A DNA stretch of 15,014 nucleotides from JAHEYG01 sp040403535 (GTDB lineage Bacteria; Bacteroidota; Bacteroidia; B-17B0; Aurantibacillaceae). Positions 5,977 to 12,526 of this stretch are shown piece after piece; positions within the stretch are counted from its first letter, which is position 1, and every line of letters starts with the position of its first letter. The notes below the pieces were generated by a model, which saw only the letters and a program-made list of their open reading frames with translations, did not search any database and was not told where the DNA came from. Position numbers and translations under genes: made by a program. Location of the stretch: contig JBBAKL010000080.1 of the NCBI GenBank assembly GCA_040403535.1, forward strand, positions 1-15,014, in the 5' to 3' direction.

Positions 5977-8493
5977 ATGGCAGTAAAAAAAGCAAGCGAA
6001 ACTAATACCGCTTCAATAAACAAAGAAACGTCTATTGCTTCCGGACCTGATTTTTTTGAAAAGCTTGGCAACAAGGCAATTTATATTTGTTTTGGAATTA
6101 TTTCGTTAATCGCATTTTTTGTATTTAACGATTATCTGATGCAAAACAAAATATTTTTATTTAAAGATATCGGAAGTGACACCTTAAACGGTACTCTGCC
6201 ATACCATTATTTTATGGCGAATTACATGGCCAATAACGGTATGCCTACCTGGTCGTTTGCCGAGGGCATGGGACAAAGCATCTTTGCCGGTTTTACCCGT
6301 GATCCTTTTATATTATTATCGTATGTTTTTGGAACGAAGAGTATGCCCCAAAGTTTTATTTACATTGAGGTGATCAAATTAATTATTGGCGGCTTGGTAT
6401 TTTATTCCTTCTTAAAAATGCTGAATGTTTCTAATTTCTCAGCAATATTAGGAGGTACATTGTTTTCGTTTACCGGTTTTATGATTATTGGCGCGTGCTG
6501 GTATTTATTTACATATGAAGCCTTAAACGTAGCCATGTTATTATTATCTTTTGAGTTATTTTATCAGCGTGGTAAATGGATGTTGTTTGTGATTACCATT
6601 TTTTCGATTGCCATTTCCATGCCGTTTAACTTATACATTTTCGGAATTTTCCTGGCAGTATATATTGCTTTCCGAATGTTACAAAACCCAAATAACACAT
6701 ACAAAGATTTGCTGTTAATGTATGGGAAATTAATTTTATTCGGTGGTGCAGGCTTGTTGCTTAGCGGTCCGTTTTTATTGGAAACCATTATTCAGTTAAC
6801 CGAGAGTCCGCGCGGCAGCGGCGGAAACTCTTACTTCAGTAAACTGGCAGGACAGTCGGTATTGCATTTAGCCGAAAAAGAACAATTCGGTGCTTCCATC
6901 ATGCGTTTATTTTCGAGTGATTTATTGGGTAGTGGCAATAATTACGCGATTAATGGTGTAGTTGAAAACGGACAATTTGTGCAAAAAAACTGGGGTAACT
7001 TTTTAGAAGCGCCTTTATCGTATTGCGGAATTATATCATTGATTTTGTTCCCTCAGGCATTTGCATTAATAGGAAAACAAGAACGTAAGTGGTACATCAT
7101 ACTTGCTGCCTTCGTTATTTTACCTACTATTTTCCCTTACTTCCGCTATATTTTATGGTTATTTACCGGTGATTATTACCGTGCGTATTCCTTCTTCATT
7201 TCCATCGTATTTATATTATTCGCTGTTTATTCACTGGATATAATTTTGAAACACCGTAAAATTAACCTGGCTGTTTTAGGCGGAACAGTTGTGTTTTGGT
7301 TAATCTTAGAAATATACCCTTACTTCAAAGAATACCAAAAAATGATTGGCGGTAAACCGGTTGTGGATGAAACCGTTTCGATGTTGGTAAAAGTATTATT
7401 GCTTGCCTACGCAGGATTGATTTTTGTATTAAGCAAATCAAAAAATCCGGTTAACATTAAATACGCTTTGCTGGTTGTTGTTGGATTGGAATTAACATAC
7501 ATGGCCGGCTTATCCGTTAACCGCCGCGATGCGTTAATGAAACGCGAACTAAAAGAAAAAGTAGGATATAACGATTACTCAAAAGAAGCCATAGCATTCA
7601 TAAAAGAAAGAGAGAAAACACCATTCTACAGAGTTGACAAAGCCTATTATTCTTCAGGCGCCATGCATGGAAGCTTAAATGATCACAAATACCATGGTTA
7701 TTACAGCACATCTTCCTATAACTCGTGGGCACAAATGTATTTTATTAATTACTTAAGAGCTTATGGTGTGATTAGTAAAGACAATGAGTACGAATCGCGC
7801 TGGGCACCCGGTTTAATTAATAAGCCGTTTTTAGAATCGCTGAATAACGTAAAATACATTATGACAAAAAACACCAATAATCCTATGTGGAAAATCAGTC
7901 ATGATTCACTTAATAAATTTGGTGATGTGGTAGTATTAAAAAACAAATTTGATTTACCATTTGGCTATACTTACGATACATACATGACCCAAAGTGAGTT
8001 TGATAAAGTATCGATGCCATTAAGAGAAATTGTAAGCTTCAGCACCTGTGTTGTAAAAGATGAAGAGGTGAGTAAATATGCCGGATTAAAACACTTTAAT
8101 TTAACGGATACAATGATCGCCAAAACATTTAACTGGGATTCTTACAGAGCCGGAGTAACTCAGCTCAGAAAAGACTCATTAAATGTTACCTTATTTTCTG
8201 AAAACAAAATAACAGGAACCGCTCAGGTTTCAGACAACAAATTAATGTATTTGTCATTCCCGTACGATAAAGGATGGCACTTAAAAGTGGATGGAAATCC
8301 GACCGATAAAGTGTTTATCAATAATGGAATGACCGGAATATATTTATCAAAGGGAAACCATACCATTGAGTTGGATTATCATTTACGAGCTGCCGGAAAA
8401 GGTGTGTATATGAGCCTGGGAGGCGTAGCATTTTGTGGCTTACTTTTTTTCTTTTTCAGACGACTGAAACAAAAAGAAAACGCAAACGACTGA
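5977..8493 (+). CDS. YfhO-family multi-pass membrane protein
   Basis: This 838-aa integral membrane protein resembles the YfhO family, large GT-C-like proteins linked in Firmicutes to glycosylation of cell-envelope polymers. A Lys/Thr-rich N-terminus is followed by a first membrane helix (about 33-53) and a loop with acidic text DIGSDTLNGTLPYHY (64-78), placed where GT-C enzymes have their catalytic loop. Some 12-13 further helices extend to about residue 513. A soluble domain of about 290 residues (515-805) ends in FPYDKGWHLKVDG (761-773) and GIYLSKGNHTIELDY (787-801), which are characteristic of YfhO C-termini. A last helix (about 808-828) and a basic tail close the protein. The donor and acceptor are unknown. 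It follows the LOG gene by 15 bp and has no Shine-Dalgarno. A 7-bp AT-rich inverted repeat (8491-8511) overlaps the stop codon but lacks a T-tract. Confidence 0.85.
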   Translation: MAVKKASETNTASINKETSIASGPDFFEKLGNKAIYICFGIISLIAFFVFNDYLMQNKIFLFKDIGSDTLNGTLPYHYFMANYMANNGMPTWSFAEGMGQSIFAGFTRDPFILLSYVFGTKSMPQSFIYIEVIKLIIGGLVFYSFLKMLNVSNFSAILGGTLFSFTGFMIIGACWYLFTYEALNVAMLLLSFELFYQRGKWMLFVITIFSIAISMPFNLYIFGIFLAVYIAFRMLQNPNNTYKDLLLMYGKLILFGGAGLLLSGPFLLETIIQLTESPRGSGGNSYFSKLAGQSVLHLAEKEQFGASIMRLFSSDLLGSGNNYAINGVVENGQFVQKNWGNFLEAPLSYCGIISLILFPQAFALIGKQERKWYIILAAFVILPTIFPYFRYILWLFTGDYYRAYSFFISIVFILFAVYSLDIILKHRKINLAVLGGTVVFWLILEIYPYFKEYQKMIGGKPVVDETVSMLVKVLLLAYAGLIFVLSKSKNPVNIKYALLVVVGLELTYMAGLSVNRRDALMKRELKEKVGYNDYSKEAIAFIKEREKTPFYRVDKAYYSSGAMHGSLNDHKYHGYYSTSSYNSWAQMYFINYLRAYGVISKDNEYESRWAPGLINKPFLESLNNVKYIMTKNTNNPMWKISHDSLNKFGDVVVLKNKFDLPFGYTYDTYMTQSEFDKVSMPLREIVSFSTCVVKDEEVSKYAGLKHFNLTDTMIAKTFNWDSYRAGVTQLRKDSLNVTLFSENKITGTAQVSDNKLMYLSFPYDKGWHLKVDGNPTDKVFINNGMTGIYLSKGNHTIELDYHLRAAGKGVYMSLGGVAFCGLLFFFFRRLKQKENAND

Positions 8494-8556
8494 TTAACTG
8501 AGCATTAATCAAAAAAGAAAAAAGCACATTTTTAATAAAAAAAGCTGTAAATATTG

Positions 8557-8586
8557 TTGTTATATCTTCTAATTTATATATATTTG
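8557..8586 (+). promoter_or_regulatory. Bacteroidota-type promoter of rpsU
   Basis: TTG at 8557-8559 and TATATTTG at 8579-8586 are separated by 19 nt, fitting the TTG-N17-23-TAnnTTTG arrangement known for Bacteroidota housekeeping promoters. It is the best-formed promoter in the window. The predicted start near 8590 leaves a leader of roughly 20 nt that contains the Shine-Dalgarno of rpsU. Confidence 0.7.
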
Positions 8587-8598
8587 CAGTCCTAATTT

Positions 8599-8606
8599 AA
8601 AGGAGA
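8599..8606 (+). promoter_or_regulatory. Strong Shine-Dalgarno of rpsU
   Basis: AAAGGAGA ends 5 bases before the ATG at 8612. Most other genes here have none, so this is exceptional in context. In Bacteroidota, bS21 helps sequester the 16S anti-SD, and ribosomes lacking bS21 favour SD-bearing mRNAs such as rpsU; the site is therefore expected to mediate autoregulation. Confidence 0.85.
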
Positions 8607-8611
8607 AAATA

Positions 8612-8809
8612 ATGTTAATAGTACAAGTAAAAGAAGGCGATACCATTGAGAAAGCCTTAAAGAAGTTCAAGAAGAAGTTTGAAAAAACCGGAGTTGTAAA
8701 ACAATTACGCGCACGTCAGAAGTTTACTAAGCCTTCTGTTCGCCGTCGTGAAGAAATCATCAAAGCGGTTTACAAACAAAAGCTTCAAACCGGAGAAATC
8801 GAAAAATAA
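8612..8809 (+). CDS. rpsU: 30S ribosomal protein bS21
   Basis: bS21 binds the platform of the 30S subunit near the 3' end of 16S rRNA. The 65-aa product has the normal length, the conserved N-terminal region VKEGDTIEKALKKFKKKFEK and a basic C-terminal half with RRREEIIKAVYKQK. The start MLIVQVKEGD is fixed by the Shine-Dalgarno at 8599-8606. A well-formed promoter lies upstream, and three stem-loops lie between this gene and xerC. The order rpsU, xer recombinase, hpf/raiA is, as I recall, common in Bacteroidota; the tuf/secE/nusG genes that often come next are not here. Confidence 0.97.
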   Translation: MLIVQVKEGDTIEKALKKFKKKFEKTGVVKQLRARQKFTKPSVRRREEIIKAVYKQKLQTGEIEK

Positions 8810-8850
8810 ACAGTTAAAACTGTTTAAAATCATATATGCCGTAAGGCGTA
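8808..8850 (+). other. Two stem-loops in the rpsU-xerC spacer
   Basis: The first inverted repeat, AAACAGTT (8808-8815) with AACTGTTT (8818-8825), starts on the rpsU stop codon. The second is a compact hairpin (8835-8850), six pairs including one G-U, closing a GTAA loop of the GNRA type. Neither is followed by a T-tract, so they do not look like terminators. They could be an RNA element in the 3' UTR of rpsU, or the leader of xerC. Confidence 0.45.
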
Positions 8851-8858
8851 CTCATTGC

Positions 8859-8904
8859 ATTCCTGAATTGAATTATATAACTTCGATTCAGGAATTTTTA
8901 TTTT
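8859..8904 (+). terminator. Terminator-like hairpin abutting the xerC start
   Basis: ATTCCTGAAT (8859-8868) pairs perfectly with ATTCAGGAAT (8886-8895). The stem extends inward by a G-U pair and three Watson-Crick pairs (8870-8872 with 8882-8884), giving about 14 bp and a 9-nt loop. A T-rich run (8895-8904, one A) follows directly and ends at the xerC ATG. The stem is AT-rich, so termination may be partial. A near-consensus promoter (TTG 8855-8857, 20 nt, TAACTTCG 8878-8885, one mismatch in the -7 box) is embedded in the same segment and could supply xerC. Confidence 0.6.
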
Positions 8905-9798
8905 ATGGCGCACACTCTTATTACTCATTTCTTAGATTATCTGGCGCACGAAAAAAAGTTCTCTAGGCACACCATCTCCTCTTACCAAAACGATCTTCAC
9001 CAATTTATAGCGTTTCTGGGAAGAGAAATTAATCCCTTCGACATAACTGCTGTTTCGTATTTAAATGTAAGATCGTGGATAGCTGAAATGATGGATGAAG
9101 GTATAAGCCCAAGAAGTGTTAACCGTAAGATTTCGGCTTTAAAATCGTTTTACAAGTATCTTTTACGAAACAAACACATCAGCACCAATCCTTTACAAAA
9201 AATCCAAGGTCCAAAAACTCCTAAAAAATTACCCGTGTTTGTGGATGAATCTCAAATGCAGAATTTATTTGAAAACATCAGCTTTGATGATGGTTTTGAA
9301 GGTGTTAGAGATAAATTATTGCTTGACGTGTTATATCAAACCGGATTAAGAAGGGCGGAATTATGTGGTTTAAAAGAGCAAGATGTTGATTTTTACAACC
9401 TTACTTTAAAAGTTTTAGGCAAACGAAATAAAGAACGGATTTTACCCATTTCTTTAGACTTAAAACGTAACCTGGAAGGTTATTTAAGAGTAAAAAAGGA
9501 TGAGGGGTTAGTCAACTCATTTATGTTCGTAAGCAAGAAAGATAAAGCCTTAAAAGAACCCGAGATTTATAAAATCGTCAATAAATACCTTGGCACTGTT
9601 ACTACCCTCGATAAAAAAAGTCCGCACATTTTACGCCACACTTTTGCAACCCACTTATTAAATAACGGAGCCGATATTAACGCCGTTAAAGAATTATTAG
9701 GGCATAGTAACTTATCTGCTACGCAAGTGTACACACATAATACAATTGAGAAATTAAAAAAAACATATAAACAAGCGCACCCACGTTCGGGTGAATAA
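8905..9798 (+). CDS. xerC: Tyrosine recombinase XerC/XerD
   Basis: Xer recombinases resolve chromosome dimers at dif by a pair of tyrosine-mediated strand exchanges. The 297-aa length is typical. The N-terminal SAM-like core-binding domain covers about 1-90, including HTISSYQNDLHQFIAFL. The catalytic domain holds the full set of active residues: R149 (TGLRRAEL), K173 (LGKRNKER), H241 and R244 (HILRHTFATHLL), H267 (LLGHSN) and the nucleophile Y276 (QVYTH). XerC versus XerD cannot be settled from one sequence; the symbol follows the usual naming at this locus. The start MAHTLITHFLDYL directly follows the T-tract of a terminator-like hairpin and has only a weak AGGA upstream. raiA follows after 23 bp. 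There is no sign of integrase-type mobility such as attachment repeats or a cargo region. Confidence 0.92.
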   Translation: MAHTLITHFLDYLAHEKKFSRHTISSYQNDLHQFIAFLGREINPFDITAVSYLNVRSWIAEMMDEGISPRSVNRKISALKSFYKYLLRNKHISTNPLQKIQGPKTPKKLPVFVDESQMQNLFENISFDDGFEGVRDKLLLDVLYQTGLRRAELCGLKEQDVDFYNLTLKVLGKRNKERILPISLDLKRNLEGYLRVKKDEGLVNSFMFVSKKDKALKEPEIYKIVNKYLGTVTTLDKKSPHILRHTFATHLLNNGADINAVKELLGHSNLSATQVYTHNTIEKLKKTYKQAHPRSGE

Positions 9799-9806
9799 TA
9801 AAATAA

Positions 9807-9813
9807 AAGGAGG
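9807..9813 (+). promoter_or_regulatory. Strong Shine-Dalgarno of raiA
   Basis: AAGGAGG stands 8 nt before the ATG at 9822, a near-perfect complement of the anti-SD. With rpsU it is one of only two strong sites in the window. A 5-bp GC hairpin, CACCC/GGGTG (9778-9793), lies just upstream at the end of xerC. Confidence 0.85.
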
Positions 9814-9821
9814 AACAAGTT

Positions 9822-10121
9822 ATGACAACCAACATTCAATCAGTTCATTTTGATGCAGACAAAAAATTAATTGCACATATTGAAGAGAAATTAGTAAAAC
9901 TAAAAACATTTCATGATGGAATTATCAGCGGAGATGTAACATTACGATTAGATAAAGCAGATAATAACGCTAATAAAATAGCTGAGATAAAACTACATGC
10001 GCCAGGACAAGAATTGTTTGCCAAGAAACAATGCGCTTCGTTTGAAGAAGCGGTTGATTCTGCCTGCGACGCTATTAAAACGCAGATCATTAAGCATAAA
10101 GAAAAACATTTTGCCAAATAA
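9822..10121 (+). CDS. raiA: Ribosome hibernation promoting factor, HPF/RaiA family (short form)
   Basis: HPF/RaiA proteins bind in the 30S decoding channel, block tRNA and mRNA binding, and protect idle ribosomes in stationary phase or starvation. The 99-aa product is the short form, without the C-terminal dimerisation domain of long HPF. The text fits the single beta-alpha fold: NIQSVHFDADKKLIAHIEEK at the start, then DVTLRLDKAD, AEIKLHAPGQELFAKKQ and SFEEAVDSACDAIKTQI. The symbol could equally be hpf. The start is fixed by the strong Shine-Dalgarno at 9807-9813. It is the last gene of the rpsU-xerC-raiA group and is closed by a strong terminator. The shared SD feature suggests translational co-control with rpsU. 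Confidence 0.94.
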   Translation: MTTNIQSVHFDADKKLIAHIEEKLVKLKTFHDGIISGDVTLRLDKADNNANKIAEIKLHAPGQELFAKKQCASFEEAVDSACDAIKTQIIKHKEKHFAK

Positions 10122-10140
10122 ATAGAGTACCAAAAAAAGG

Positions 10141-10171
10141 AAAAAGCCGCTTATTATTAGCGGCTTTTTTT
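10141..10171 (+). terminator. Rho-independent terminator after raiA
   Basis: AGCCGCT (10145-10151) pairs with AGCGGCT (10159-10165) around a 7-nt loop. A run of As on the left can pair with the seven-T tract on the right (10165-10171). This is a textbook intrinsic terminator 20 nt after the raiA stop. The A/T flanks could let it work on both strands, but no minus-strand gene ends here. Confidence 0.93.
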
Positions 10172-10184
10172 ATTCATTTAAACG

Positions 10185-10192
10185 TACATTTG
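10185..10192 (+). promoter_or_regulatory. Candidate -7 box of the MFS gene
   Basis: TACATTTG matches TAnnTTTG and lies 10 bp before the ATG at 10203, just past the raiA terminator. The -33 region falls on the terminator T-tract and shows no TTG. The leader would be very short. Confidence 0.5.
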
Positions 10193-10202
10193 CAAGCAAT
10201 TA

Positions 10203-11381
10203 ATGAGCGTGAAAGGTATTAGCAGAACCGTATGGGTTTTATCATTTGTAAGCCTATTGGCCGATGTGGCCAGTGAAATGCTATACCCTATTTTACCCGT
10301 ATATCTTAAAAGCATAGGTTTTTCGGTGGTATTAATTGGTGTACTGGAAGGTATTGCAGAAGCTACCGCGGGATTAAGTAAAGGCTATTTCGGTAAATTA
10401 TCCGATGCCAGCGGAAAACGAATGCCATTTGTTCAAATAGGATACCTATTTAGTGCGATATCCCGACCGATGATGGCCATGTTTAGCAATCCTTTCTGGA
10501 TAATTTTTGCGCGCACCACCGACCGATTGGGAAAAGGTGTAAGAACGGCAGCCCGCGATGCTATTTTATCGGATGAATCTACCAAAGAAACCAAAGGAAA
10601 AATTTTCGGATTCCACAGGAGTATGGATACTTTTGGCGCAGTATTAGGACCGTTAGTTGCGCTTACTTATTTATATTTTTTTCCGGGCGATTATATCAAG
10701 TTGTTTTATATCGCCTTCATTCCATCCTTGCTTTCCGTTGCGGTAACTTTCCTGGTTAAAGACAAAAAATCCGAAGTAAAAACAAAAAAAGAACGTGTTG
10801 GTTTTTTAACTTTTATGAATTACTGGAAAACGGCGCCTGCCGATTACCGAAAATTATTGTTTGGCTTATTAGCATTTACCTTATTCAACAGTTCAGATGT
10901 TTTCTTATTGCTCAAAGCCAAAGAATCGGGCTTAAGCGACACCATGGTAATTGTGGTGTATGTTTTTTACAATTTAATTTATGCGTTGTTTGCTTTACCT
11001 GTAGGTATTCTTGCCGATAAATTCAGTTTAAAAACTGTGTATGTGTTCGGATTGTTTCTATTTACCATTGTTTATTTTGGAATGTCGGTAAGCACTAATT
11101 TATACTTAACCCTTGCCATGTTTTTTATTTACGGTATCTACTCCGCCTCTACCGAAGGAATTTCCAAAGCATGGATAACCAATATAGCCGATAAAAAAGA
11201 TACCGCAACCGCTATTGGTTTATATACAGGATTACAAAGTGTTTTTACAATGCTTGCCAGTTCGGTTACCGGCCTTGTTTGGTTTAATTACGGCGGCTTT
11301 GAAGCATTTATTGTAACTGCCGGTATGACCTTACTGGTTGCTTTTTATATTATCAGCACGGTTCCTAAACCTGCTAAATGA
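10203..11381 (+). CDS. MFS transporter, probable efflux type
   Basis: This 392-aa protein has the length and hydrophobicity pattern of a 12-helix major facilitator. Motif A-like text GYFGKLSDASGKR (61-73) lies in the loop between helices 2 and 3. The segment DRLGKGVRTAARDAILSDES (107-126), followed by GFHRSMDTFGAVLGP, marks an exporter-like subgroup widespread in bacteria. A second motif A-like segment, LPVGILADKFSLK, starts the C-terminal half near residue 264. The substrate is unknown. It has its own -7 box and no Shine-Dalgarno, and is followed after 33 bp by the chromate transporter gene, with which it probably forms an operon. Confidence 0.88.
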   Translation: MSVKGISRTVWVLSFVSLLADVASEMLYPILPVYLKSIGFSVVLIGVLEGIAEATAGLSKGYFGKLSDASGKRMPFVQIGYLFSAISRPMMAMFSNPFWIIFARTTDRLGKGVRTAARDAILSDESTKETKGKIFGFHRSMDTFGAVLGPLVALTYLYFFPGDYIKLFYIAFIPSLLSVAVTFLVKDKKSEVKTKKERVGFLTFMNYWKTAPADYRKLLFGLLAFTLFNSSDVFLLLKAKESGLSDTMVIVVYVFYNLIYALFALPVGILADKFSLKTVYVFGLFLFTIVYFGMSVSTNLYLTLAMFFIYGIYSASTEGISKAWITNIADKKDTATAIGLYTGLQSVFTMLASSVTGLVWFNYGGFEAFIVTAGMTLLVAFYIISTVPKPAK

Positions 11382-11414
11382 TAAAAGTGTATCTTGGTAT
11401 TGCGTATTATACCA

Positions 11415-12524
11415 ATGAATCAACTGAAAGAAATAGCGCAATTATTTTTAAAGCTGGGATTCACCGCATTCGGCGGACCTGCTTCGCACATTGCCATGAT
11501 GCATCAGGAAGTTGTTGTAAAACGCCAATGGATGTCTGAACAACATTATCTGGATTTAATTGGCGCTACTAATTTAATTCCCGGCCCAAACAGTACCGAA
11601 ATGGCTATACATATCGGTAGAGAACGTGCTGGAATAAAAGGCTTATTGATTGCCGGATTGTGTTTTATTTTACCTGCAGTACTTATAACCGCTTTTTTAG
11701 CATGGTTGTATGTTATGTACGGAACATTACCACAATTACAAGCATTTATTTATGGCATTAAACCCGCTATTATAGCGGTTATCATTGCAGCCGTTTATCC
11801 CATGGCAAAAAAATCTTTGAAATCAATGGAGATGTATTTGTTTGCCTGTATTGCCATTGCCTTGTGTTTTTTAGGCGTTAACGAGATTGTTACTCTATTT
11901 GGAACCGGAGCTTTGGCATTACTCTTTAGCACATTTAAAAACACCAATAAACTAAAAAGTATCAGTCCGCTTTTACTGTTAAGCGGCAACACAATTTCTT
12001 CATCACTAAACTTCAAGCTTTTTTTTACATTTCTTAAAATTGGCGCTTTACTTTACGGAAGCGGTTATGTTTTATTTGCATTCTTAGACGATGAATTGGT
12101 AAAGCAGGGCTGGTTGAACCGAGAGCAATTAATAGACGCTATAGCTGTAGGACAAATTACACCGGGACCGGTATTCTCATCCGTTACGTTTATTGGTTAT
12201 ATCATTAACGGTTGGAGCGGATCATTGCTGGCTACGGTTGCTATTTTTTTACCGTCGTTTTTATTTGTTGCTCTGTTAAATCCACTGATACCAAAAATGC
12301 GTAAAAGCAAAAAGCTATCCGAATTTTTAGATGCCGTGAATGTTGCATCGGTTGCATTAATTGCTTTTGTGTGTTTACAGATGGGCGTTGATAGTATTGC
12401 CAATTGGCGTACAATCATTATTGCGCTAGTGAGTTTATTGGTTAGCTTCAGATTTACCAATATAAACAGTGCTTATATTGTAATAGGTGGCAGCTTATCC
12501 GGATATCTGTTATCCCTTTTTTAA
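11415..12524 (+). CDS. chrA: Chromate transporter ChrA (two-domain form)
   Basis: CHR-family proteins export chromate by an ion-coupled mechanism, although many homologues have no tested substrate. The 369-aa protein is the long form with two homologous halves. Half 1 has FLKLGFTAFGGPASHIAMMH (11-30) and NLIPGPNSTEMAIHIG (53-68). Half 2 has FLKIGALLYGSGYVLFAF (206-223) and GQITPGPVFSSVTFIGYI (246-263). The duplicated G-rich and PGP signatures are diagnostic. I chose ATG 11415 (MNQLKEIAQLF) over the upstream in-frame TTG at 11394, because CHR proteins begin close to the first FGGP helix. There is no Shine-Dalgarno. It ends 2 bp from the convergent helicase gene with no room for a dedicated terminator. 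Confidence 0.92.
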   Translation: MNQLKEIAQLFLKLGFTAFGGPASHIAMMHQEVVVKRQWMSEQHYLDLIGATNLIPGPNSTEMAIHIGRERAGIKGLLIAGLCFILPAVLITAFLAWLYVMYGTLPQLQAFIYGIKPAIIAVIIAAVYPMAKKSLKSMEMYLFACIAIALCFLGVNEIVTLFGTGALALLFSTFKNTNKLKSISPLLLLSGNTISSSLNFKLFFTFLKIGALLYGSGYVLFAFLDDELVKQGWLNREQLIDAIAVGQITPGPVFSSVTFIGYIINGWSGSLLATVAIFLPSFLFVALLNPLIPKMRKSKKLSEFLDAVNVASVALIAFVCLQMGVDSIANWRTIIIALVSLLVSFRFTNINSAYIVIGGSLSGYLLSLF

Positions 12525-12526
12525 GA

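Noticed and set aside
8491..8511. TGATTAA/TTAATCA inverted repeat at the yfhO stop as a terminator
   Set aside because: The 7-bp stem is AT-rich and followed by A, not T, so it does not look like a terminator and may be chance.
8905..9798. Tyrosine recombinase as integrase of a mobile element
   Set aside because: Length, motif text and position between rpsU and raiA fit the housekeeping Xer protein; no attachment-site repeats, tRNA gene or cargo genes are present.
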